Below, piece after piece: positions 33,122-39,491 of a DNA stretch of 39,491 nt (positions within the stretch are counted from its first letter, which is position 1; each line of letters opens with the position of its first letter). The DNA comes from Bacillota bacterium. GTDB lineage: Bacteria > Bacillota > Limnochordia > DTU080. The notes under the pieces were generated by a model that worked only from the letters and a program-made list of their open reading frames with translations, was not told the DNA's origin and searched no databases. The position numbers were made by a program, and so were the translations under genes. The stretch covers positions 1 through 39,491 of the forward strand of contig DULU01000001.1 in the NCBI GenBank assembly GCA_012840225.1, read 5' to 3'.

Positions 33122-34654
33122 TTACCTTTCGCTATAGGCCACAGGCTCAGGCAGCTCGCGTCTGATCTCTTCATATCTATAGCCGAAGCCGGGGCCTCTT
33201 AAACTGGTCAGATCCACCACTCCCTGGCGGCGCCTGTATAACCCCGGGTGTACCTCTTCCTCGGGTTTGGAAGCTTCGGGATAAAACTGGCAGGCGTTGG
33301 TCTCCACTCCCATGATGGTGCCGACATGGGCAGCCAATTGCACATGCGGTATCTGCGCCAGCATGGGGTTGGTCAGGTCCTGCACCATCAGGGTCATGCC
33401 ATGGGCTTTGGCCCAGCAGGCGGTCAAAAGCGCCCCGGTTTGCGTCTTGCAGGTCTTCAGGGCTACTCCCGTCCAGCCCAACTCCCGGCCGAGGCGCACC
33501 AGATGCCAGTCATGAGCGCTCTCGTCCATAAAAAGCGGCTTGCGGGCCGAGACCGAATGCACGTCGATGCGATTATTCTCCAGGTCATATGGGAAGGGCT
33601 GCTCCACATATAGAATCATACCGTAGATGCGCGGGTGTTCCACCACCAGGCGGTCGAGGATGTCGTTTACATATGCCGGATCGGTCACCGTGCAGTTGAA
33701 ATCGGTGGTCAGCCAATCTACCCGGTTCTCTACAGCAATCCGTCCGACGGAGACCAGCCGCTGGTAATCCCACTTGGCATCATTGCCGCGCAGCTTCACC
33801 TTCAGGCACTTCAGGCCGTCTCTTTTGATCCAATCCGCCAATAGGACCGGGTAACCATCATCCGGCTCGCTGCCGGTGAGCTCTTCCTCGGCCAGAGGAT
33901 CAAGACCGCCCACCAGGTGCCAGGCCGGAAGGCGCTCCAGGCGGGGACGGATCAGATAATCTTCCGGGTATTTCCCGGCAAAGGAGACGGCGGCTCCGGT
34001 GGTGCCTGCGGCCCCTGTCTCCCCTGCCGCCTCTGTCGCCCCTGCCGCCTCTGTCGCCCCTGCCGCCTCTGTCGCCCCTGCGGCCCCTGCTACTCCTGCC
34101 ACTCCCACCGCCCCGCTCGCCGGCTCAATCATCGTCGCGAGGTCGCGGCTCATATATTCGGGTCCATACATGTCGTAGATGGGACGGCCATGCAGGTTGC
34201 CATAGGCGTCGTGCAGGGCAATATCAAACAAGGAACAGCAGACCAAGGCAGCAAGCCACGGCATGGGCTCTTTGCCGGCTCCGGCACGAGCCTGATTGAA
34301 CTCCCGCCAGAGGACCGGTAACACCTGTTCCTGGAAATCATATCCTATCTCCATGGGATGCCCGGTCAGGCGGCAGCCGGCCCAGGCGTCCACCAGCTTG
34401 AAGCAAAACTGCCGCAGAGCTTGTTCTCTTTCCTCATATGAGAGGCTGCTGGGCCACACCCACTGTACGCTGAGGGGAGTCTCCCCCCACCCTTCAGCCT
34501 TCCGCCCGTCGGCGCTGCAGGCCACCGTCAGGCGCACCCGGGCGCAGGTGACGGAAGTCAGCACTTCAGGGCCAAACTTCAATGGTACTCTGGTCTTTAC
34601 CGGCAGCATGTATAAAGCGGCGGCTATGGGTGTGATGTCTGTTCTCTTGCTCAT
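33122..34654 (-). CDS. Enolase-superfamily enzyme (mandelate racemase/muconate lactonizing type)
   Basis: A capping domain (about 1-180) and barrel with KxK (LKVKLRG), Asp (TTDFN), Glu (YVEQPFP), Asp (FMDES) and Lys (ALKTCKT), the MLE-subgroup set. It would dehydrate, racemise or cycloisomerise a carboxylate, perhaps an acid sugar; substrate unknown. 510 residues, long because of a roughly 43-residue Gly/Ala/Thr/Glu insertion with three 18-bp repeats (nt 34021-34074) in the cap-to-barrel region. The ATG follows GGAGG with 10-nt spacing. It is coupled to glpP, so it may be expressed with the glp regulation gene. Confidence 0.85.
   Translation of the reverse strand: MSKRTDITPIAAALYMLPVKTRVPLKFGPEVLTSVTCARVRLTVACSADGRKAEGWGETPLSVQWVWPSSLSYEEREQALRQFCFKLVDAWAGCRLTGHPMEIGYDFQEQVLPVLWREFNQARAGAGKEPMPWLAALVCCSLFDIALHDAYGNLHGRPIYDMYGPEYMSRDLATMIEPASGAVGVAGVAGAAGATEAAGATEAAGATEAAGETGAAGTTGAAVSFAGKYPEDYLIRPRLERLPAWHLVGGLDPLAEEELTGSEPDDGYPVLLADWIKRDGLKCLKVKLRGNDAKWDYQRLVSVGRIAVENRVDWLTTDFNCTVTDPAYVNDILDRLVVEHPRIYGMILYVEQPFPYDLENNRIDVHSVSARKPLFMDESAHDWHLVRLGRELGWTGVALKTCKTQTGALLTACWAKAHGMTLMVQDLTNPMLAQIPHVQLAAHVGTIMGVETNACQFYPEASKPEEEVHPGLYRRRQGVVDLTSLRGPGFGYRYEEIRRELPEPVAYSER
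34021..34080 (+). repeat. Three 18-bp repeats in the enolase-superfamily gene
   Basis: CCCCTGCCGCCTCTGTCG three times from 34021 to 34074, followed by a degenerate unit. On the coding (minus) strand it gives repeated Ala-Thr-Glu-Ala-Ala-Gly. Confidence 0.9.
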
Positions 34655-35008
34655 CAGAATCCAACCTCCATAAAGCGCAACCGGTCCCTCGGCTGCGTCT
34701 TATCTTACGTCTTCTCGGCATGGTCTCTTCCCGGCGCCGGCGCATCCATACCATATCCATATCATAAGCCTTTTTCGCCATCAGACCATGCCGACCTGCC
34801 TATTTCCGCAAACAAAACAAAGGACTCGCCGTTATATAACCTTACGGCTCCAGAACCCCCCGCATAATAACCCCTTATCCTCTCGCTTAAGGTTGATAGC
34901 TGCGGACATTATTTATATACTGGTGCTGATTGATGATTCCCCGGGTGGCTGAAGTTTCCCTGGAGCCGGAGCCCAACCCCGGTTATGTAAGATTTGGAGG
35001 TTATATTC
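34655..35008. other. Intergenic region with lpd promoter
   Basis: 354 bp between divergent genes. Its right part holds the promoter for the dihydrolipoamide dehydrogenase gene (34893-34921). GTTATATAAC (34831-34840) is a palindrome flanked by GCCGT (34828) and ACGGC (34844). A minus-strand frame from 34781 overlapping the neighbouring gene is Arg-rich and not convincing. No promoter was found for the minus-strand gene. Confidence 0.6.
34893..34921 (+). promoter_or_regulatory. Sigma-A-type promoter of the dihydrolipoamide dehydrogenase gene
   Basis: TTGATA (34893-34898), 17-bp spacer, TATACT (34916-34921). The expected start point is near 34928, giving an 81-nt leader to ATG at 35009. GGAGG at 34996-35000 is the ribosome binding site. 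Confidence 0.7.
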
Positions 35009-36451
35009 ATGATCAGTCCGCATGCATCAGAGTCGCACACCACGCCGCAAAAAGTAGCCGTGATCGGTGCCGGACCGGGCGGATACGCCGCCGCTTTTGC
35101 CGCTGCCGATCTGGGTTTGCAGGTGACCTTGATCGACAGGCAGATCAATCCCGGCGGCACTTGCTTATACCGGGGATGTATCCCCTCAAAGGTCCTGCTT
35201 CATGTGGCCAGGGTGATTGAGGAGGCGGAGCGGGCGGCAGCCTGCGGTGTGCGCTTCTCTCGGCCGGAAATCGATCTGGATGCCCTGCGCACCCATAAAA
35301 ACGGTGTCATCACCAAGTTGACCAAGGGGCTGCAGACCTTGTGCAACCAGCGCCGGCTGGAGTATATCCAGGGAAAATGCCGCTTCGTGGATTCTCATAC
35401 CTTATCTATTCAAAAGGGGCGCGGCCACACCGAGGAGCGCACTTTCGATTATATAATCATCGCTACCGGCTCGGTGCCCTCCATCCCGCCGGCTTTGGCC
35501 GTCGACTCCCCGCGGGTGATGGATTCGACGGATGCCTTGGCTTTGGCGGATATCCCAGGTACACTCCTGGTGATCGGTGGCGGGTATATCGGCCTGGAAA
35601 TCGGTTCCATCTATGCCGCCCTTGGGAGCAGGGTGTCGGTGGTCGAGTTGACCTCGGGCCTCCTGCCCGGTGCCGACCGCGATCTGGTCACCTTCCTCTC
35701 CAAGCGGCTGGCGGAGAGTCTGGAAGCTGTCATGCTAAACACCCAGGTAGCCGCCCTGCGGGCCGACGATGATAAGGTGACGGTGACCTTTGAGGGGGCT
35801 GTACAGGAAGAAAGTAGTTATGACCGGGTTTTGATCGCCGTGGGCCGGAAGCCTTATCATCAGGGGCTTGGATTGGAAAACACCAAGGTGGAGCTGGATG
35901 GAAAGGGTTTCATAAAGGTGAACGGCGAGCGGCGTACCACAGATCCGGCCATTTTTGCCGTCGGCGATGTGACCGGGGAACCGATGCTCGCTCACAAGGC
36001 CTCCTGCGAAGGGAAAGTGGCGGCGGAAGTGATCGCCGGCAAGACCGCCACCTTTGCCCCGGCAGCCATTCCGGCCGTGGTCTATACCGATCCGGAAATT
36101 GCCTGGTGCGGGTTGACGGAAAGTCAGGCCCGGGCAGGTAAAATTGACGTGAAGACGGTGCGCTTCCCTTGGGCGGCCTCCGGCCGGGCGGCCACGGCGG
36201 GGCGGAGCGACGGGGTGACCAAGCTGATCGTGGATGCCGGAAGCGGCAGGATTTTAGGCGTAGGCCTGGCCGGACCCGGTGCGGGCGAGTTGATCGGCGA
36301 AGGAGCTCTGGCCATCGAGATGCAGGCGCTAGCTGCTGATCTCAAGATGACCATCCACCCGCATCCCACTTTGTCGGAAACACTGATGGAGGCGGCAGAG
36401 TTGGTCTACGGCAGCAGCACCAATCTCTACCGCCCCCCGCGCCGGCGCTAG
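35009..36451 (+). CDS. lpdA: Dihydrolipoamide dehydrogenase (E3)
   Basis: A flavoprotein disulfide reductase of about 480 residues. FAD motif VIGAGPGGYAAA, redox disulfide in GGTCLYRGCIPSK (C-x4-C), NAD motif VIGGGYIGLEIG, and the C-terminal HPHPTLSE with the catalytic His-Glu pair. It re-oxidises lipoamide in 2-oxoacid dehydrogenase or glycine cleavage complexes. No E1, E2 or GcvH gene is in the window, so it stands alone. ATG at 35009 with GGAGG 8 nt upstream is clearly better than TTG at 34994. The stop codon lies in the inverted repeat at 36444-36461. Confidence 0.95.
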   Translation: MISPHASESHTTPQKVAVIGAGPGGYAAAFAAADLGLQVTLIDRQINPGGTCLYRGCIPSKVLLHVARVIEEAERAAACGVRFSRPEIDLDALRTHKNGVITKLTKGLQTLCNQRRLEYIQGKCRFVDSHTLSIQKGRGHTEERTFDYIIIATGSVPSIPPALAVDSPRVMDSTDALALADIPGTLLVIGGGYIGLEIGSIYAALGSRVSVVELTSGLLPGADRDLVTFLSKRLAESLEAVMLNTQVAALRADDDKVTVTFEGAVQEESSYDRVLIAVGRKPYHQGLGLENTKVELDGKGFIKVNGERRTTDPAIFAVGDVTGEPMLAHKASCEGKVAAEVIAGKTATFAPAAIPAVVYTDPEIAWCGLTESQARAGKIDVKTVRFPWAASGRAATAGRSDGVTKLIVDAGSGRILGVGLAGPGAGELIGEGALAIEMQALAADLKMTIHPHPTLSETLMEAAELVYGSSTNLYRPPRRR

Positions 36452-36482
36452 CACTAGCGCCATAATGCGGCATTAGCATTAT
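36444..36482. repeat. Two inverted repeats between convergent lpdA and gltX
   Basis: GGCGCTAG-CA-CTAGCGCC (36444-36461) has perfect 8-bp arms and contains the lpdA stop codon. ATAATGC (36462-36468) pairs with GCATTAT (36476-36482). Neither is followed by a T run. They could act as a bidirectional termination or mRNA-end structure. Confidence 0.6.
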
Positions 36483-36509
36483 TAAGACTATCGGCGTATC
36501 AGTGCCACG

Positions 36510-36560
36510 GCACCATCAGCGCCATAGCACCATCAACGCCATAGCACCATCAACGCCGGC
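36510..36560. repeat. Three tandem 17-bp repeats
   Basis: GCACCATCARCGCCATA units at 36510-36526, 36527-36543 and 36544-36560 (the last ends in GGC). They lie between lpdA and gltX, outside coding sequence; 17 bp is not a multiple of three, unlike the coding repeats. Confidence 0.85.
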
Positions 36561-36571
36561 GCCGCCGCACC

Positions 36572-38128
36572 CTACAGTTTACCCAGTTTTCCCAGAGCTT
36601 TGGCCAGGCGGGCCCTGGTTTTGTCCCGGCCCAGTATGGCCATTATATCGGTGACGCTGCCCGGGCTGACCGGGCGGCCGGATACAGCTACCCGCAGGGG
36701 CAGGAACATCTGCCCCGCTTTTACGCCCAGCCGCTCGGCGGCTTCCTTCAGGACGGCGTGGAGGTGTTCTCCCGTAAAGGGCTCGGCGGCCGCCACCACC
36801 TCAAGGGCGGTCTGCAATATGCGACTCGCCTCCTCGGCGCTCACCTTTTGCATGAGCAAGGCGGCTTCATATTCCGGCGGCTCCTCATATAAAAAGCGCA
36901 CCAGCTCAGGAGTGTCGCTCAGCAAAGTGATCCGCTCCTGGATGAGCGGGACGATCTGCTTCAGGTAGTCTCTCTCGCCGGCATCGGCCGGATCTTTAAG
37001 CAGACCGGCCTCCTGCATATAGGGTGCCAAGCGCTCCGCCAGCTCTTCGGTGGACAGATTCCGGATATACACCCCGTTCAGCCAATCGAGCTTATCAGTC
37101 CTGAAGGCGGCCGGCGATTTGGAGATGCCTTCCATGGTAAAGGCGGCAATGGCTTCCTCCAGGGAGTATATATCCTGATCGTTTTTCCCCGACCAACCCA
37201 AAAGCAGGATAAAATTGCGCAAAGCCTCCGGCAGATAGCCGGCTTTCAGGAATTCGCGCACGGCCGTCGAGCCTTCCCGCTTGGCCATCTTCCCTTTACC
37301 GCTTGGGGAGAGAATCACCGGCAAGTGGCAAAAGACGGGCGGCTCCCAGCCAAAAGCTTTAAACAGCAGCACATGGCGGGGAATGGAAGGAAGCCATTCA
37401 TCTCCCCGCACGATGTGGGTGATCTTCATCAGGTGATCGTCGATGGGTGCCGCCCCGTGGTAGGTCGGCCAGGCCCATTTCTCCCCCGGCTGCTTCTGCT
37501 TCAGCAGCACATGATCGTCCAGGAGCGAGTTGTCGAAGGTGATATCGCCCCGCAGAGCGTCATGGGCCACCGTGGTACCGCTCAAAGGCATTTTGAAACG
37601 GATGGCATAGGGCTCCTTTTCCATGCGGCGCCTGGCTTCCTCCGGGGGGATACTCCGGCAGGTCCGGTCATAGCCGGTGGCGACGGGGGTGGGGGCGGAG
37701 CCGGAGCCGGAGCCAGAGGCGGCGGAGCCGGAGCCGGAGGCGGAGTCGGAACCTTTTTTGTCCCCCTTATGCTGGGAGGCCGCCGTCTTCTCGCCGGAGC
37801 AGAAACAGGGATAAGCATGTCCGGTCTCTATCAGCCTGTGCAGGTATTCATGATATATCGGCAGGCGCTCCGACTGGCGATAGGGACCATATGCCCCACC
37901 TTTGTCCGGCCCTTCGTCCCAGTCGATACCCAAGGCGTGCAGGCTGGTGACGATGTCGGCGACACTTTCCTCCATATACCTGCGGCGATCGGTATCCTCA
38001 ATGCGCAGGATGAAATCCCCGCCGAGATGGCGGGCCAAAAGGAAGTTGTATAAAGCGGTGCGCGCCGTGCCGATGTGTGCATATCCGGTCGGACTGGGCG
38101 CAAAGCGAAGCCTTGCTCTCTCTGCCAA
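36572..38128 (-). CDS. gltX: Glutamyl-tRNA synthetase
   Basis: A class I synthetase that charges tRNA-Glu. HIGTARTALYNF (HIGH-type motif) near the N-terminus, KMAKREGS (KMSKR-type motif) in the middle, and a C-terminal helical anticodon-binding domain. TTG at 38128 is chosen because GGAGG lies 8 nt upstream; TTG at 38143 would leave the site inside the gene. About 518 residues, roughly 30 more than usual, because of a Gly/Ser/Ala insertion (nt 37690-37770) in the Cys-containing zinc-binding-type loop between CFCSGEK and YDRTCR. A GAGGCTTT repeat (38222-38246) lies upstream. Confidence 0.95.
   Translation of the reverse strand: MAERARLRFAPSPTGYAHIGTARTALYNFLLARHLGGDFILRIEDTDRRRYMEESVADIVTSLHALGIDWDEGPDKGGAYGPYRQSERLPIYHEYLHRLIETGHAYPCFCSGEKTAASQHKGDKKGSDSASGSGSAASGSGSGSAPTPVATGYDRTCRSIPPEEARRRMEKEPYAIRFKMPLSGTTVAHDALRGDITFDNSLLDDHVLLKQKQPGEKWAWPTYHGAAPIDDHLMKITHIVRGDEWLPSIPRHVLLFKAFGWEPPVFCHLPVILSPSGKGKMAKREGSTAVREFLKAGYLPEALRNFILLLGWSGKNDQDIYSLEEAIAAFTMEGISKSPAAFRTDKLDWLNGVYIRNLSTEELAERLAPYMQEAGLLKDPADAGERDYLKQIVPLIQERITLLSDTPELVRFLYEEPPEYEAALLMQKVSAEEASRILQTALEVVAAAEPFTGEHLHAVLKEAAERLGVKAGQMFLPLRVAVSGRPVSPGSVTDIMAILGRDKTRARLAKALGKLGKL
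37691..37750 (+). repeat. GGAGCC hexamer repeat within gltX
   Basis: Runs of GGAGCC and variants encode, on the minus strand, a Gly-Ser-Ala loop in glutamyl-tRNA synthetase. Confidence 0.9.
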
Positions 38129-38261
38129 AACTTTTTCCTCCAAACCTGATATCCTATTTTACCAACCAACTGTTTCCTTTTATTATTAGCCCACTATAAG
38201 CTCTCGCCGCACATGAGGCATTGGAGCTTTGAGGCTTTGAGGCTTTTGCAGTTTATTTTAC

Positions 38262-39443
38262 TCACTGCGGCGGTTTGTATAAATCACGTTTCGCCGCGCC
38301 ATCGTCTCTTTGATATAACACCCCGGCGCGCATCACCCCGGCGCATTCCAGATAACGGTCGGCTTCCCGGACCTCGCCGTAGCAGTCATATAGAGAGATG
38401 CTCTCCTCCCGCCATCTCAAAAGGGTGATATCCGCCGTGCTGCCGGGCAACAGCGAGCCGATCTCCTTTTCCCGGCCGAGCACGGCAGCGGGAGCGGCAG
38501 TGCAGCGGGCTATCACTTCAGGGAGCGACAGCCCCAAAAGGATAAACTTAGTCATGGTGAGAGGCAGGTTGCCTACCGGCTGTTTCAGGCTGTAATAGTG
38601 CAAATCCGTGCTGATCACCTGGGGCAGGAAGCCTTGCTCTATGGCCTGCGCCGCCACCTCCCAACCGAAGCTGCCGGCGCCGTGACCTACATCGAAAATA
38701 ATCCCGGCGGCTGCCGCCTCTTTGAGGGCCGGCCAGACCCGGCCGTGTTCGTCCAGCACTTTGTGACCATATGGGCCGCCTTTATAGCAATGGGTGATCA
38801 CATCGCCCGGAGCGAGTTCGGCAACTAGTTCGGGTAGGGACATCGGCGTGTTGCCGACATGCACCATCAGCCAGGTACCTGTGTCGCGGGCGAGCTTCGC
38901 CGCCCGGCGCAAAAGCTGCCAGGCATGATCACCCTCTCCCAAGAGGTGGGCTCCGGCACGCAATTTCACGCCGACAGCCAAAGCTCTCTCGTTCAGAAGC
39001 ACCTGGGCGGCTCCTTCCGGATCGGCCAGAATGGGACTAAGGAGTTCGCCGGTGAAATCGGAGGCGGCCAGACCGATGGCCGAAAGATGAATCAGGGACA
39101 GGATCTGCGGCTTAGCCTTTAGCACCACCTGATCACGGAGTCCCGGCCAGTTGGACGAACCGGCGCTCCCGGCATCCACCATGGTGGTCACCCCGCCTAC
39201 CAGCATCACCTCGTCGGGGTCGATACCGAGCGGTGTGGCTCCCGGATAGACATGCACATGCAAGTCGATCAGCCCCGGAGTGATGATCAGGCCCCGGCAG
39301 TCGACCACCTTGGTCCAGGGCGACCTGGCGAGTTCCTTACCGAGGGCGGCAATCCGGGTGCCTTTTACGCCCACTTCCATTTCTTCATATATATTTTGCG
39401 CCGGATCCACCACCGTACCGCCGGTGAAGATGGTGTCGAACAC
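38262..39443 (-). CDS. Amidohydrolase/deacetylase-type metallohydrolase (dihydroorotase-like)
   Basis: An amidohydrolase-superfamily enzyme. Metal ligands: HVHVY (first His pair), VGVKLRAG (likely carboxylated Lys), MVHVGN and THCYKG (His), and STDLHYY (Asp). 393 residues. The GTG at 39443 gives a family-like start, MFDTIFTGGTVVDP, but there is no ribosome binding site. The upstream bases, a Pro/Ala-coding simple repeat, remain open in frame to the window edge, so the true start may lie outside. Related enzymes deacetylate N-acyl amino acids or act on hydantoin-like rings. Transcribed towards gltX. Confidence 0.85.
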   Translation of the reverse strand: MFDTIFTGGTVVDPAQNIYEEMEVGVKGTRIAALGKELARSPWTKVVDCRGLIITPGLIDLHVHVYPGATPLGIDPDEVMLVGGVTTMVDAGSAGSSNWPGLRDQVVLKAKPQILSLIHLSAIGLAASDFTGELLSPILADPEGAAQVLLNERALAVGVKLRAGAHLLGEGDHAWQLLRRAAKLARDTGTWLMVHVGNTPMSLPELVAELAPGDVITHCYKGGPYGHKVLDEHGRVWPALKEAAAAGIIFDVGHGAGSFGWEVAAQAIEQGFLPQVISTDLHYYSLKQPVGNLPLTMTKFILLGLSLPEVIARCTAAPAAVLGREKEIGSLLPGSTADITLLRWREESISLYDCYGEVREADRYLECAGVMRAGVLYQRDDGAAKRDLYKPPQ

Positions 39444-39491
39444 CGGCCTGGGGGCGGGTACCGGTGCGGGGGCAGATGCGGGGGCAGGGGC

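Noticed and set aside
34566-34781. 71-codon Arg-rich minus-strand frame
   Set aside because: Overlaps the start of the enolase-superfamily gene in another frame and lacks a ribosome binding site.
36510-36560. Tandem repeats considered as a CRISPR array
   Set aside because: Units are 17 bp, contiguous and without unique spacers, and no cas genes are present.

Overview
The window looks like a chromosomal segment of a GC-rich, fermentative, probably anaerobic Bacillota (Clostridia- or Limnochordia-like). Reasons: strong GGAGG-type ribosome binding sites with many GTG/TTG starts, a Firmicutes-type GlpP antiterminator next to a glpA-like operon, a ferredoxin-domain aldo/keto reductase, and many oxygen-sensitive Fe-S proteins. 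The exact lineage cannot be fixed from sequence alone.

Layout. (1) 1-2262: a gene-poor leader with two identical palindromes, then a two-winged-helix protein with a long Pro/Gln-rich linker and a VSR-like nuclease domain. (2) 2383-15820: a bacterial microcompartment (BMC) locus built as two divergent operons. The minus-strand operon (8520 to 2383) encodes a degenerate class II aldolase-like protein with a Cys-rich linker, a PduT-like trimer, three EutN/CcmL pentamers, two BMC-H hexamers, PduL, a PduS/RnfC-like flavo-Fe-S protein and a second PduT-like trimer. The plus-strand operon (8758 to 15820) encodes an intact class II aldolase, a CoA-acylating aldehyde dehydrogenase, a LarA-like nickel-pincer racemase homologue, rhamnulokinase, a zinc alcohol dehydrogenase and a TIM-barrel isomerase. 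The enzyme set fits L-rhamnose (or L-fucose) breakdown: kinase, then aldolase giving DHAP plus lactaldehyde, then lactaldehyde to lactyl-CoA, lactyl-phosphate and lactate, with reduction to 1,2-propanediol for redox balance. It resembles the Planctomycetes/Verrucomicrobia (PVM) aldolase type of BMC but adds a PduS/PduT electron-transfer module. No B12-diol dehydratase or glycyl-radical enzyme is present in the window.

(3) 15870-27434: accessory sugar and redox genes: Fe-S aldo/keto reductase, NAD synthetase, D-2-hydroxyacid dehydrogenase, Gfo/Idh oxidoreductase, UroD-like protein, TIM-barrel epimerase, an ABC sugar-binding protein without permeases, and a DUF4838 protein. (4) 34654 to 27472 (minus): an enolase-superfamily enzyme coupled to glpP, then a promoter, leader and intrinsic terminator ahead of glpA-like, glpB-like, DUF1667, HAD phosphatase and YjbQ genes. 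(5) 35009-39443: dihydrolipoamide dehydrogenase (+), glutamyl-tRNA synthetase (-) and an amidohydrolase (-).

The most notable observations are the catalytically dead aldolase paralogue with a Cys cluster and encapsulation-like tail inside the shell operon, the duplicated Cys-pore trimers with PduS, LarA in a BMC operon, and a window-wide habit of carrying short in-frame simple-sequence insertions inside conserved enzymes (including gltX and nadE). All functional calls come from motif recognition by eye; no database search was run.
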